Part shown: positions 45,011-54,995 of the stretch, one piece after another
How positions within the stretch are numbered: the stretch's first letter is position 1
Layout: each line of letters starts with the position of its first letter
Assembly (NCBI RefSeq): GCF_005144415.1
Contig: NZ_SWJE01000010.1
Coordinates: forward strand, 310,001 to 374,000
Length of the DNA: 64,000 nt
Direction of reading: 5' to 3'
From: Trinickia terrae
Lineage (GTDB): Bacteria; Pseudomonadota; Gammaproteobacteria; Burkholderiales; Burkholderiaceae
Position numbers and translations under genes: made by a program
Notes under the pieces: model-generated
Seen by the model: only the letters and a program-made list of their open reading frames with translations
Told to the model about the DNA's origin: nothing
Database searches by the model: none

Positions 45011-46567
45011 TTATCGCCGTGCCGCATCGACCTTGAAGGCCGATACCTCGCCGGTGAGGCGCGTGGCCTGCTCGTCCAGCGACTGTGCCGCCGCGGCCGC
45101 CTCCTCGACGAGCGCGGCATTCTGCTGAGTCGCGCCGTCGATCTGGCCGATTGCCACGTTGACCTGTTCGATGTCGCGGCCCTGCTCCTCGGAAGCGGCC
45201 GCGATCTCGCCGACGATTTCCGCCACCCGCCGGGTGGCTTGCCGGGCAGCGTCGGCGGTACGCCCCACTTCGCTGGTCTGGCGCGAACCGGATTCGATCG
45301 TCGCGACCGATTGCGCGATCAAGTCCTTGATCTCCTTGGCCGCGGCCGACGAACGCTGCGCGAGACTGCGCACCTCGGTGGCGACGACGGCGAAGCCGCG
45401 GCCCTGCGCGCCGGCCCGCGCGGCCTCGACCGCGGCATTCAGCGCGAGGATGTTGGTCTGGAACGCGATGCCCTCGATCAGCGTCGTGATTTCGCCGATC
45501 TTCGACGAGCTCGCCGAGATTTCGCTCATGGTGTCGACCATCCGGTTCACGGTCTGCGTCGCGCTGTCCGAGACCTGCGACGCTTCGGCTGCGAGTGCGC
45601 TTGTCTGCTGGGCGCGCTCGGCGTTTTGCTGAACCGCGGCCGTCAATTGGCCGAGACTCGAGACGGTCTGCTGCAGCGACGCCGCCTGCTGCTCGGTGCG
45701 CGCGGACAGATCTGCATTGCCGGCCGCGATCTGCCGCGAGGCGACGCCGACCGCGTCGCTCGACAGCCTCACGTTGGCGACGACCCCGGCCACGCGTTCG
45801 AGGAGCCGGTTCAACGCCGTCGCGGTGTGGCCGATCTCGTCCATCCGAGCCACTTCGGCGCGATGGGACAAGTCGAGGTGGGTGCTGATCCGCTGCAGCG
45901 TTTCTTGCAGACGCGTGAGTCCGCTGCCAATCACGGCATAGATGCGTGCGCCGAGCCCCCCTGTCAGCACCAGCGCTCCGACGATGATCGCCACCATCAA
46001 GCCGAACGCCTTGCGATAGCCGTCCTGGTTCGCGACGCGCATCTCGTCGCTGTGCGCGATGTTGTCGTTCAGGTGATCGTGCAGGCCGCCGTTCAGCGCC
46101 AGCGCAGCGTTGTGCACGGCGCCGCCGTCGTGGAGCATCGCGAGCGCGCCGTCGCGGTCGCCGGCGGTCATCTTCTCGAGAAAGGCACGCCGCGCGTCCC
46201 GATATGCGGCGATGTGCGCCCGGTCGGCATCGAGCAGCTTCTGGTCCGCGTCGCCGGATACGTCGTGGGTCTGATAGTCGGCGAGATGGCCGTCGAAGTG
46301 GCGGTCCGCATCGTCGATCGTCTGCGTGATCGACCGGCGGCTCGCGTCGTCGATGCCGTCCACCACGAGGCGGTACAGGTTCAGGCGCATGTCGGCGACG
46401 TCGTCGAGCGCCCCTGAAATCGATTTCAGGCCGGGTATGGTCTGCGATTCAAGCCCTTCGATGCGTTGATTCGACTCGCGCAGTTGCGTAAGCCCGTATG
46501 CCCCCACGAACAGGAGAGCCAGTAACGCCGCGCCGAGCGTCACCACCAGTTGCCGAACGATTGTCAT
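45011..46567 (-). CDS. Methyl-accepting chemotaxis protein (4HB/HAMP type)
   Basis: A 518-residue chemoreceptor. An N-terminal helix is followed by a four-helix-bundle sensor domain, a second helix ([20 protein letters not shown]), HAMP and the signalling domain with the hairpin tip [23 protein letters not shown]. The C-terminal ASSEEQ-like site ([15 protein letters not shown]) is a methylation segment. A GTG six bases upstream could also start it. It stands next to no che genes here. Confidence 0.95.
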   Translation of the reverse strand: MTIVRQLVVTLGAALLALLFVGAYGLTQLRESNQRIEGLESQTIPGLKSISGALDDVADMRLNLYRLVVDGIDDASRRSITQTIDDADRHFDGHLADYQTHDVSGDADQKLLDADRAHIAAYRDARRAFLEKMTAGDRDGALAMLHDGGAVHNAALALNGGLHDHLNDNIAHSDEMRVANQDGYRKAFGLMVAIIVGALVLTGGLGARIYAVIGSGLTRLQETLQRISTHLDLSHRAEVARMDEIGHTATALNRLLERVAGVVANVRLSSDAVGVASRQIAAGNADLSARTEQQAASLQQTVSSLGQLTAAVQQNAERAQQTSALAAEASQVSDSATQTVNRMVDTMSEISASSSKIGEITTLIEGIAFQTNILALNAAVEAARAGAQGRGFAVVATEVRSLAQRSSAAAKEIKDLIAQSVATIESGSRQTSEVGRTADAARQATRRVAEIVGEIAAASEEQGRDIEQVNVAIGQIDGATQQNAALVEEAAAAAQSLDEQATRLTGEVSAFKVDAARR

Positions 46568-46712
46568 ATGCACCCTCTTGTATTTTGGATTGCGCGTTCC
46601 GGAACCAGAACACGCCAGCCGCCACGTTTATTCCGTTGCGCCGGTGCGCCGGCGCACGGGTGGCGCCGTGCCGGAAGGCGGGCATGCTCGGGATATCGGC
46701 TTGAAAGCGGAC

Positions 46713-47537
46713 TTACAACAGGGCCCCGGTGCCGCGCCCCGCAATCTGCTTGCCGATCGCTTCGAGATCCGCGCTGCCGGGCTTGCCGATCAGGGCGTAT
46801 CCGAGCTGGGCCTGCCGCCAGGTGACCACCTGCATCGCATCGACCGTTCGAGCCTGCAATGCCGCATCGGACTTCGGCTCGCGAATCACGCATAGCGCGA
46901 CCGGCGGCCCTTCCTTCGGCAAATAGACGATCTGCACGAGCGGCTTGTTATGGAAGTTGAGCCGCCGGATCGCCTTGAACTCCAGGCCAGCACGGCTCAG
47001 GTCGGGAACGTGCACGTCCAGGTGGTCCTTTGCCCGCACGTCTTCGACGACCGTGGCCGCCCCGTTCATGTCGGCCTGCGTGTACGCAACGGTATCGCGC
47101 GTATAGAGGCTCTGATAGTCCGCGGCGGCGGTGACCCACGGCGACATGCCGCTCGCCGCCACGGTGGTGGCTGCAGGCGGCGCGGGACGCAGCAGCAGGC
47201 CGGTGCAAAAGGCGCCGGCCACGCAGGCGGCGGCGAGCCACGAGGGCACGGTGCGCAGCCGCGAGCGGCGCGGCGCGCCTGCGGCACTCCGAGGCGAGTC
47301 AGCCGCGTCGCGGTGTTCGCGAATCAGCGCATCGATGCTGCCGACGAGGCTCGCGGGCAGCGGCGGCAACGCCTGCTGCTCGAACGCCGCGCGATAGTCG
47401 GCCTGCGACGCCCGCAACATCTTCACGAGCTCGGCGGCTTCGGCCGAGCCGGCGATGAACGCTTCGACCTCGGCGAGTTGCGCCTGGGGCAGCTCGCCGT
47501 CCACATAAGCCATCAGTAAGGTTTCGTCGACTTTCAT
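46713..47537 (-). CDS. Membrane anti-sigma factor
   Basis: A 274-residue anti-sigma factor with a RskA-like layout. A cytoplasmic sigma-binding part (LLMAYVDGELPQAQLAEVEAF) is followed by one helix near residue 105 (WLAAACVAGAFCTGLLL) and a periplasmic domain. It has no HxxxCxxC zinc signature. It overlaps the sigma gene by four bases (ATGA) and should hold that sigma factor inactive until an envelope signal is received. Confidence 0.9.
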   Translation of the reverse strand: MKVDETLLMAYVDGELPQAQLAEVEAFIAGSAEAAELVKMLRASQADYRAAFEQQALPPLPASLVGSIDALIREHRDAADSPRSAAGAPRRSRLRTVPSWLAAACVAGAFCTGLLLRPAPPAATTVAASGMSPWVTAAADYQSLYTRDTVAYTQADMNGAATVVEDVRAKDHLDVHVPDLSRAGLEFKAIRRLNFHNKPLVQIVYLPKEGPPVALCVIREPKSDAALQARTVDAMQVVTWRQAQLGYALIGKPGSADLEAIGKQIAGRGTGALL

Positions 47538-48079
47538 GCCATCGAGTCCTTGCTCCGGGACGCGGCGCCTGCCGGACCGCCGCGCGCGGCGAATTGCGCG
47601 CCGATTGCCTGCCGCGCGCGCGAGAGCCGGCTCATGATCGTGCCGATGGGGACGCCGAGCGCATCGGCGGCTTCCTGATAGCTCAATCCCTCCACCGCGA
47701 CGAGCAGCATGACGACGCGCTGCGTCTCCGGCAATCGCTGAACGGCATCGATGATCTGGCCGTGCATCAGGGCGGTTTCGGGCGTCTGTCCAGCGGGATC
47801 GGCGACGTTCTCGAGCACGCCGTCGTCCCATTCCATGCTCGAACGCCTGCGCACGCTGCGCATGCGCAACTCGTTGATCCAGGTGGTATGGACAATCGAA
47901 AACATCCAGCTGAGCGGCGCCGTGTCGGGCCGCAATTGATGGGCGCGTTCAAGCGCCCTCACGCAGGCGCGCTGCACCAGGTCTTCCGCATCGTGCTTAT
48001 CGCCGGCGATGCGCAGCGCGAACGCCCACAGCCGCGGAAGCATCTCGGGAAGCATGCTGGGTAAGTCTGCAGCGGTCAT
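47534..48079 (-). CDS. ECF RNA polymerase sigma factor
   Basis: A 181-residue extracytoplasmic-function sigma factor. Region 2 (LWAFALRIAGDKHDAEDLVQRACVRAL) contacts the -10 and core enzyme, and region 4 (LPETQRVVMLLVAVEGLSYQEAADALG) binds the -35. It is paired with the anti-sigma gene downstream. The ATG at 48079 fits the usual ECF length. The divergent gene is a candidate T3SS effector. Confidence 0.94.
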   Translation of the reverse strand: MTAADLPSMLPEMLPRLWAFALRIAGDKHDAEDLVQRACVRALERAHQLRPDTAPLSWMFSIVHTTWINELRMRSVRRRSSMEWDDGVLENVADPAGQTPETALMHGQIIDAVQRLPETQRVVMLLVAVEGLSYQEAADALGVPIGTIMSRLSRARQAIGAQFAARGGPAGAASRSKDSMA

Positions 48080-48257
48080 CGACGTGTCTCTCCGCCTGTT
48101 GTTCGATTGCTTCGTCGTGGGTGCCGGTGCGCACGTGTGCTGCCGGCATGACGCGATGGGCGCAAGTGTAGCGCAAAGCGGGTTTTTCAAGAGGTCGAAT
48201 GCGAAGCAAAGTCCATCGATGCGTAGCGGCCCGGCAGCGATGCCGCCGACGATTTGC

Positions 48258-48319
48258 TTCGGGAAACGTATTCGCACTTCGCGGGCGCGGCGCGGGCATG
48301 CCGCTCCAGTCAGTACGCT
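48258..48319 (+). promoter_or_regulatory. hrpII/PIP box and -10 for the cyclin-like effector gene
   Basis: TTCG at 48258-48261 and TTCG at 48278-48281 are separated by exactly 16 bases. A TACGCT (YANNNT) -10 element begins 32 bases after the second half. This is the arrangement recognised by HrpB/HrpX-type AraC activators in Ralstonia, Xanthomonas and Burkholderia. It lies 102 bp before the start at 48383. The rest of 48080-48382 is the divergent sigma/effector promoter region. Confidence 0.85.
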
Positions 48320-48382
48320 CACGAGATGCGAGATCCGGCAGTTCGTCTTTCCGCCGCGCTCACCATTGCTCTGGAGGCAAAT

Positions 48383-50200
48383 ATGAGAACTCGAATTCCA
48401 TCCACATCGGCCCACCCGCTCGCTACCGGTTTGGCGGAGCCTTCCGGCGGCTCTCCATCGCAAGCTACGTCAAGCCGGACCGGGCCGAGCACACGCCAGC
48501 GCCAAACGGCGGCACTGCCTGCCGGCGGGCCGTCTCCGCGTCCCGCGGCGCCCGCCAATCAGACGCCGTCGTCAGTGAGGCCGAGGGTCACGCTCGCCAG
48601 GCTGGCGGGAATGCGCACGGCCGACGAGCCGGGAACGGCGAGAATGCCGGCGTTCGAGACAGTGGCCGTCAAAACGCCGGCTGTCGAAACGCCGGCTGTC
48701 AAAGCACCGGCTGTCAATGCTCCCCCCCTCGCCCAGACAGACAGGAAGAGCCGCGGGAACCGGGGATCGCTCGTCGACAAGCTTTTCAAACTGATCGGCT
48801 GCATATCAGATCCAACGGAAATGCCGCGAAACGAGGAAATAGCGTCTTCAAGCAAGACAATTGCGCCGCCACGCGAGGCAATAACAGCGCCAAGCGAAGA
48901 AATAACGTCGTCACACGCGGAAAGACCGGCCTTCCTCAAAAATGACGGGTGGAACGCCAATCCGCAAGTGGCGCTCGCCGAACAACAGGCGCTCGCCCGA
49001 ACAATGGCAGGCACGTTGAAGGAGCACTGGCCCGACACGCCGGCGTCCACGTATAAGAAGATGGCGGAATGGGCAATGCAACGCACCAGGATGCCCAAGC
49101 CGATCATGGAATGCGCCGTTGAGTTGATGAATGAAATCGCCCAACGCCACGGCGAGATCGAAGGCGACAGCCCGTTGAAAAACGGAAAGAATGTGCTTAT
49201 GGCGAGCTTGATGGTCGCATCCAAGCTCGATGAGAATTCATTCAACGGTACAGCATGGGCAACGGTCTCATCCGGGCTCGACGGGATCGCCGGACACGCG
49301 CCCAAGGATACGAGGGAATTGGCGCAGGCGAATATGAAAGCCGAGTTTGCCGTACTTCGCCTATTCGGCGTTATTAAACCCGGAGCCATCGAGTACAGCC
49401 GCCAACCCCCTGAGAAGATAGACGAAATCATGCATATCGGCCGAAGGGAGGCCGGATTGACCGCCTCGGAAGCCAGTGTCGCCGAGAGTCTTCTGCAAAC
49501 TGTTCTTGCACGACGTTCGAAGATGGCGCCCGACAATCCACTCCGGTACGACGACAAGGCAGCCTTGGCGAGCCTGATGCTCGCGCGCAAAACAACGCAG
49601 GACAAGCACTTCTCCGCCGCAGCCTGGGCAGAGCTTTCATCGTCTCTTCGCAGTCATGGCAACTCGTTGACACCCTCATCGGACGCGGAAGATCTGGAAC
49701 AGAACCGGAAGGCCTTTTGGGAGGCAACCAAACTATTTTCCTTTGTCAGCGGGGACGTCCCTAAAGACTGGGAAAAGCCTGTGAGCGACAAGGATGCGCA
49801 TGTGAACGGCTCGATGATGGCGCAGAAAATGAACGCTAGCGAGATGCATCTCGGAGACTCGTTCTCCGCCGCGGTCAAAAAAGCAAAGCTGACCGAACCG
49901 GCGATGAATATGGCGCTTTGCCTAGTGGACACGATAGCCCCAAAACGGAGCCAAATGGCTGACAAAAACCCATTGCGAAATGAGGTCAATGCATTTTTTG
50001 CAAGCCTGATTTTCGCGCGCAAAGTCATGCAGGAAGACGAGCTCCCGGCCGAGCATTGGGCTCAGCTTTCATCCGAGGCCCACGGCAGCGCCGGTGTTGA
50101 TACATCAAAGTTTTCAACCAAGGACTTCATGCAGGTCAACAGAATGGCCGAGCTGGCTTTGAAGGAGCTATGCAAAATTCCCGACCGCGACCTGCCCTGA
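48383..50200 (+). CDS. Candidate T3SS effector with three cyclin-box-like repeats
   Basis: A 605-residue protein I do not recognise as any named effector. Residues 1-190 are Ser/Thr/Pro/Ala-rich and disordered, with a short TPAV/APAV repeat near 98-112. Three related helical units follow at about 236-331, 358-456 and 502-599. Each has the order AV or SL helix, a RxxxM...NPL turn, ASLMVASK or ASLMLARK, AWAxLSS, then a long helix ending LFGVI or similar. The first unit (MASLMVASKLDEN then LAQANMKAEFAVLRLFGVI) matches the helix 3-5 pattern of a cyclin box. No signal peptide is present and GGAG sits six bases before the ATG. The perfect hrpII box supports secretion by the T3SS. Confidence 0.72.
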   Translation: MRTRIPSTSAHPLATGLAEPSGGSPSQATSSRTGPSTRQRQTAALPAGGPSPRPAAPANQTPSSVRPRVTLARLAGMRTADEPGTARMPAFETVAVKTPAVETPAVKAPAVNAPPLAQTDRKSRGNRGSLVDKLFKLIGCISDPTEMPRNEEIASSSKTIAPPREAITAPSEEITSSHAERPAFLKNDGWNANPQVALAEQQALARTMAGTLKEHWPDTPASTYKKMAEWAMQRTRMPKPIMECAVELMNEIAQRHGEIEGDSPLKNGKNVLMASLMVASKLDENSFNGTAWATVSSGLDGIAGHAPKDTRELAQANMKAEFAVLRLFGVIKPGAIEYSRQPPEKIDEIMHIGRREAGLTASEASVAESLLQTVLARRSKMAPDNPLRYDDKAALASLMLARKTTQDKHFSAAAWAELSSSLRSHGNSLTPSSDAEDLEQNRKAFWEATKLFSFVSGDVPKDWEKPVSDKDAHVNGSMMAQKMNASEMHLGDSFSAAVKKAKLTEPAMNMALCLVDTIAPKRSQMADKNPLRNEVNAFFASLIFARKVMQEDELPAEHWAQLSSEAHGSAGVDTSKFSTKDFMQVNRMAELALKELCKIPDRDLP

Positions 50201-50218
50201 CAGTCGCGCGCGCATGCG

Positions 50219-50239
50219 GCGACGGGCTGAGCCCGTCGC
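50219..50239. terminator. Hairpin between convergent genes
   Basis: GCGACGGG and CCCGTCGC form an eight-bp stem with a CTGAG loop between the effector stop and the GGDEF-EAL stop. No T-run follows on either strand, so it could act as a bidirectional attenuating structure. Confidence 0.4.
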
Positions 50240-50283
50240 ATCCCAAGCCCAAGCGCCGCCCGGCAACCGGCTCATTCGCGACA

Positions 50284-52653
50284 TCACCCCGACTGCGTCT
50301 GCGAGCACGCCGCCACCACTTCATTCCACTCCCGCAACCACCCCTCCACCTTATCGGCCGGCAGCGGCCGGCTCAGGTAATACCCCTGCGCGATATCGCA
50401 ATGCAAAGCCCGCAGGCGCGCGAGCGTCGCTTCGTCCTCGATGCCCTCCGCCGCCACTTGCAGCCCCATGTTGTGCGCGAGCGCGATCGTCGAGCGCACG
50501 ATCAGTTCGTCATCGGCATCGCCCGTCATGCCCATCACGAACGATCGATCGATCTTGAGCTCGCTGACGGGCATCCGCTTCAGATAAGCGAGCGACGAAT
50601 AGCCGGTGCCGAAATCGTCGATCGAAAGACGGATGCCGAGCCGATGCAAGCGTTCGAGCGTGTCGATCGCGTGCGCGGGGTCGTCCATCAAGGCGCTTTC
50701 GGTGATTTCGACCCAGAGCCAGCGGGCGTCCAGACCGTGGCGGCGCAGGAGCGCATCGAGGGCGTCGGGCAGGTCGGCGCCGAGGTCGCGCGCCGACAGG
50801 TTGATCGACACGTTGAGCTCGAGCCCGAGCGCATGCCAGCGCGCGCATTGCGCGATGGCTTCGCCCGCGACCCAGCGTGAAATCGAGCGGATGAAGCCGG
50901 TCTGCTCGGCGAACGGAATGAACTCGCCCGGCGGCACCATGCCGCGCGCCGGATGCACCCAGCGCACGAGCGCTTCCACGTGCGCCATCGCGTTCGTCGC
51001 GAGGTCGACCTTCGGCTGGTAGTAGAGCCGCAATTCGCCGTGGTCGATCGCATGGCGCAGCTCGCTCATCAGCGAAAGGCGCTCCGCGCCGCCGCGCTCC
51101 CTGGAGGCGTCGTACATCGCCACGCCGGTATTCGCGCGCTTGGCCACGTACATCGCCGCATCCGCGCGGCGCAGCAAGGTGGGCATGTCCGCGCCGTGCT
51201 GCGGGAAGCAGGCGATGCCGAGGCTCGCGCCGACGTCGACAAAATGCTCCTCGATCTGGATCGGCGCTTCGAGCGCTTTCAGGCAGGCATTCGCCACGCG
51301 TTGCGCGGCGTCCGGGCCGCTGTGCGGCAGCAGCATGGCGAACTCGTCGCCGCCGAGCCTCGCCACCAGATCGGATGCGTGCGGAAGCGCTTGCCGCAGG
51401 CGCTTGCCGACCTCGCGCAGCAGCATGTCGCCCGCGTGATGGCCGAGCGCATCGTTCACGTACTTGAAGCGGTCGATGTCCATGACCATGACCGCGAGCG
51501 AGCCGGCCTCGCGCCCGGATCGATCGATGGCCTCTTCGAGCCGCTCGCAGAACGCCAACCGGTTGGGCAGCGCGGTCAGCGTATCGACGTAGGCGAGGTT
51601 CGTGATGCGCGCTTCACGCTCGGCGATATCGTTGCGCATCTGGCTGAATGCGGCGGCGAGCTCGCTGATTTCATCCTTCTGCGAGATCGAGATCGATGCG
51701 TCGTACTCGCCGCGCCCGATGCGCCGCGCAAAGCGCGTCAGCTCGGCAAGCGGCCGGGTCACGCTGCGCGCGGTCAGCGTCGCGCCCGCAATCGAAACGG
51801 CGACGCCGGCGAGCGTGAGCAGCAACAGCGCCACCTGAAGCTGGCGAAAGCGCGCGATCGCCTCGGCGATCGATTTCTGCAGCACGGCGACGACGGGCTC
51901 CCCGTATGGCGCGAGCCAGACGGCGCGCGATCCGAAACCATCGTTCAGCTGAAGGGAGGTGTCGTGCCGGTCGGCGAACATCGCGCCGCCGCTCGCGCGC
52001 TGAAGCGCGCCGCGCTCCTCCCCGGGCAGCGAGCTGGCCGCGATCGTCCATCGGTTGCCGGAGACCCTCGTCATGAACGATACGTCGAGCGACGTCACGT
52101 CGTGCATCTGCGCAGCGAAGGCATCGTCGATCGAGAAGCCTATGGCGACCCAGGCGATCGTCGTCGGCGCTTTGACCGGCACGACGACTAGCGCATACGC
52201 CTTGCCGCCGATGCTGCCGATGAGCGTGGCAGCGTCCTTGCGGGCCGGGTGCTCGAGCAGCGCCGGAAACGCGAACGGCGAGCCGACGCCCGACGGCGTG
52301 CGGCTATCCGCGATCAGCTTGCCCTCGAGGTTCACCAGCATCGCGACGTCGGCGCGAATGCGGTCCCCTTGATTGCGCAGCGCCGACATCACGGTCGCCT
52401 CGTCGCCGGTCGCGACCGCTTCGCGAAAGCCGAAGTCCGCGGCGACGATGCCCGCCGCTTGCGTGAGCCTTGCGGTATCCGATTGCAGCACGCGGCGAAA
52501 CACGCGCTCGCCGACGTCGAGCTGCTCGTCGACATGGGCTCGCGCCACCGAGGCGATCACCCGGTCAGCCGCAATGAACACCGCTGCCTGAACGGCCAGC
52601 ATCAGCAGCACGAATACGAGTGCGATCTTCGATCGCAGCTTGTGCAGGCGCAT
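50284..52653 (-). CDS. Cache-HAMP-GGDEF-EAL c-di-GMP protein
   Basis: A 789-residue membrane protein. Two helices bracket a periplasmic Cache-like sensor (residues about 30-270), followed by HAMP (LTARSVTRPLAELTRFA). The GGDEF domain has intact RLGGDEF, and the EAL domain has HVEALVRW and DDFGTGYSS with the conserved Glu and Asp residues, so both synthesis and hydrolysis of c-di-GMP are possible. It is the last gene of a minus-strand cluster with a cupredoxin-like protein, a chemoreceptor and a peroxidase. Confidence 0.94.
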   Translation of the reverse strand: MRLHKLRSKIALVFVLLMLAVQAAVFIAADRVIASVARAHVDEQLDVGERVFRRVLQSDTARLTQAAGIVAADFGFREAVATGDEATVMSALRNQGDRIRADVAMLVNLEGKLIADSRTPSGVGSPFAFPALLEHPARKDAATLIGSIGGKAYALVVVPVKAPTTIAWVAIGFSIDDAFAAQMHDVTSLDVSFMTRVSGNRWTIAASSLPGEERGALQRASGGAMFADRHDTSLQLNDGFGSRAVWLAPYGEPVVAVLQKSIAEAIARFRQLQVALLLLTLAGVAVSIAGATLTARSVTRPLAELTRFARRIGRGEYDASISISQKDEISELAAAFSQMRNDIAEREARITNLAYVDTLTALPNRLAFCERLEEAIDRSGREAGSLAVMVMDIDRFKYVNDALGHHAGDMLLREVGKRLRQALPHASDLVARLGGDEFAMLLPHSGPDAAQRVANACLKALEAPIQIEEHFVDVGASLGIACFPQHGADMPTLLRRADAAMYVAKRANTGVAMYDASRERGGAERLSLMSELRHAIDHGELRLYYQPKVDLATNAMAHVEALVRWVHPARGMVPPGEFIPFAEQTGFIRSISRWVAGEAIAQCARWHALGLELNVSINLSARDLGADLPDALDALLRRHGLDARWLWVEITESALMDDPAHAIDTLERLHRLGIRLSIDDFGTGYSSLAYLKRMPVSELKIDRSFVMGMTGDADDELIVRSTIALAHNMGLQVAAEGIEDEATLARLRALHCDIAQGYYLSRPLPADKVEGWLREWNEVVAACSQTQSG

Positions 52654-52667
52654 ACCCGATGTGCCGG

Positions 52668-53300
52668 CTATGGGGTGTCGAGGTTCATGACGAACGTCAC
52701 GGCGTTGTCCGTGGCCGCGTCGACCTCTTTCGTCTGCTGCGCCTTCGGGTCGCTTTGGCGGTAGTGCCAGGCGGTCAGGCGATAACGCTCGGCGGGCACG
52801 TCGGCCAGCACCGCATCGCCGTTCGCATCGGTCTTGGCGAAATACGGCGTGTCGACGACGAGCAGGTACGCGATCATCGTGTCGTGAATGTTGCAGCCGA
52901 GCACGACGAGGCCGGGCTTGTCGAACACGACCGGACGAGGAGGGATGCCGCGATAGAGCTTCAATTCGAAGCGCTTCGCGGGAGAGAGCGAGTAGACGTC
53001 GTGCGCGATGGCGTCGAGGTTCGGCAGGTTCACCGCAGCCCCGGTCTGCACGACCGAGACGAGCGGCACGAACGTCTTGTTCTGCTGGGCGATCGAGGTG
53101 CTCGCGGGCCGGCGCTTGGGCAGCTTGCCGTCGACCGGCGTCGCATAGACGACCGCGTTCGCGGCCGGCGCCCCATTCTCGTCCACGACGTGGACATGTA
53201 CGATCCCCGCAGCGGCCCCGCTTGCCGCCAGCGCGCCTGTGCCTGTCACTGCGACCAGCCAGGCCGCGCAGACATGCCTAAACCCTTTCCCCGTAATCAT
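52668..53300 (-). CDS. Cupredoxin-like periplasmic protein (methylamine-utilisation type)
   Basis: A 210-residue exported protein with a signal peptide cut near ALAAS. An N-terminal carboxypeptidase-regulatory-like beta-sandwich (VHVHVVDENGAPAANAVVYAT) is followed by a cupredoxin part with LVVLGCNIHDTMIAYLLV, where the C-N-I-H segment resembles the copper-binding loop. Similar proteins are annotated as methylamine utilisation proteins. It lies 14 bp before the GGDEF-EAL gene and probably shares its operon. Confidence 0.82.
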   Translation of the reverse strand: MITGKGFRHVCAAWLVAVTGTGALAASGAAAGIVHVHVVDENGAPAANAVVYATPVDGKLPKRRPASTSIAQQNKTFVPLVSVVQTGAAVNLPNLDAIAHDVYSLSPAKRFELKLYRGIPPRPVVFDKPGLVVLGCNIHDTMIAYLLVVDTPYFAKTDANGDAVLADVPAERYRLTAWHYRQSDPKAQQTKEVDAATDNAVTFVMNLDTP

Positions 53301-53452
53301 CCGTGCGCCTTGTCTCGATGAGCCGTTCGTTATTCACGTTTTTCTTGGCGGCGCCGTGCGTACGGCGCCGTCTCGATCCTCGATAACGGTTCATTGGCGC
53401 TTTTATTTCGTGCCACCCCCGATTGTTTTTTTCAATGGACCCGATAGGCCGT

Positions 53453-54982
53453 TCAGGCTTGCACCGGCAACCGGAACACCGAGACGGCCTCGACGAGCCG
53501 ATGCCCCTGCTCCCTGAGCGATTCCGCAGCCCTTGCAGTCTCCACGGCGAGCGCCGAATTCTGCTGCGTGGCGGTGTCGAGCTGCCCGATCTCCTGACCG
53601 ACGTGACCCATCTTGCCGCTCTGCTCGACGTTGCCCTGGCGGATCTGCTCCATCACGTCCGTGACCCGGCGAATCGACTGCTGGACTTCGTCCATCGTGT
53701 GACCCGCCCGCTCGATCAGCGACGAGCCCTCTTCCACCCGGCTCACACTGCTCGTGATCAGTTCCTTGATTTCCTTCGCCGCGCTGGCGGAGCGCTGCGC
53801 CAGCACGCGAACCTCGCCGGCCACCACCGCGAAGCCACGCCCGTTCTCGCCGGCGCGCGCCGCCTCCACGGCGGCGTTCAGCGCCAGGATGTTGGTCTGG
53901 AACGCGATGCCGTCGATCACTCCGATGATGTCGACGATCCGGCGGCTGCTCTCGTTGATGCCGCGCATCGTCTGCACCGCATCGCCGACCACCGAGCCGC
54001 CCTGGGCGGCGACATCGCTTGCGAGTCCCGCGAGCTTGCTCGCCTGCGTCGCCTGGTCCGCGCTGTGACGGACCGCCGTGTCCAGCTCTTCCATCGTGGC
54101 CGCCGTCCGGACGATCGCGGCGGCCTGCTGTTCGGTGCGGATGCTCAGGTCGCCGTTGCCGACCGCGATGTCGTCCGTTCCGTTCGCCAGCCCCGCGCTG
54201 ATCGCGCGCACGTTCGTCACCGTATCGATCAGCGACTGCTGCATGCGCGCCGTCGCGGCCATCACGCTGCCGCCGGGCACGCGCGCGGCGTCGATCCTGA
54301 CGCTCAAGTCGCCGCTCGCCACCGCATTGGCGACCCGCGCAACCTCCGCGGCATCGGCCCCCAGCTGGCGATAGAGACTGCGCAGCGCCAGCCAGCCGAG
54401 CGACACGCCCAGCGCCACGGCAAAGGCCATCTCCGCGGCCGTCCACCACTGCGCGCGCTGCGCCAGCGTGCGGCTCGTCGCGACGGCCGCATCGGCCCGT
54501 TCGGCGCTTTGTGCAAGCAGCTCGCCGAGTTGCTTCTTCAGGTCGTCGTGCGCCGCGTCGAGCAGATGGTAGGACGGAAGCTCCGTGGCCGGCTCGTTGC
54601 GGACAAAGCGCGCAGCCAGGGCCAGCCACGCCTCGACCTTGGATGTCGTGGCGTCGGCCACGCCGGACGCCGCGCCCGCGCTGCCGTCCTGAAGCAGCCT
54701 GGCTGCCTGGCGGAGCTGCTCCGCCTGCTGATTGAAGGCGCGGACTTTGCTGTCCTCCTGGTCGGGATCGGTGAAGGCGATCGCCTGGCGGAAGGTGGCT
54801 TCCGTATCGAGGAAGCTGACCCACAGCTTCTCCGCATTGGCGGACATGGCGTTGCTGCGGACGATTTCCTCGGTTGCCGCAGCGAGCGAGTGGGTTTGCC
54901 ATAGCGACTGGATGCCCTGCAAGCCGATCAGCCCGAGCAGAACGCCGATGCACAGATAGAGACTTTGTTTGACGAGATTCAT
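53453..54982 (-). CDS. Methyl-accepting chemotaxis protein
   Basis: A 509-residue chemoreceptor. A short N-terminal helix, a periplasmic helical domain, a second helix near residue 190 and HAMP precede the signalling hairpin ([23 protein letters not shown]). It is embedded between a cupredoxin-like gene and a di-haem peroxidase, with only 13 bp to the latter. This suggests that its signal is linked to the redox state or substrate of these periplasmic proteins. Confidence 0.94.
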   Translation of the reverse strand: MNLVKQSLYLCIGVLLGLIGLQGIQSLWQTHSLAAATEEIVRSNAMSANAEKLWVSFLDTEATFRQAIAFTDPDQEDSKVRAFNQQAEQLRQAARLLQDGSAGAASGVADATTSKVEAWLALAARFVRNEPATELPSYHLLDAAHDDLKKQLGELLAQSAERADAAVATSRTLAQRAQWWTAAEMAFAVALGVSLGWLALRSLYRQLGADAAEVARVANAVASGDLSVRIDAARVPGGSVMAATARMQQSLIDTVTNVRAISAGLANGTDDIAVGNGDLSIRTEQQAAAIVRTAATMEELDTAVRHSADQATQASKLAGLASDVAAQGGSVVGDAVQTMRGINESSRRIVDIIGVIDGIAFQTNILALNAAVEAARAGENGRGFAVVAGEVRVLAQRSASAAKEIKELITSSVSRVEEGSSLIERAGHTMDEVQQSIRRVTDVMEQIRQGNVEQSGKMGHVGQEIGQLDTATQQNSALAVETARAAESLREQGHRLVEAVSVFRLPVQA

Positions 54983-54995
54983 CGTGGTCTCCGGA

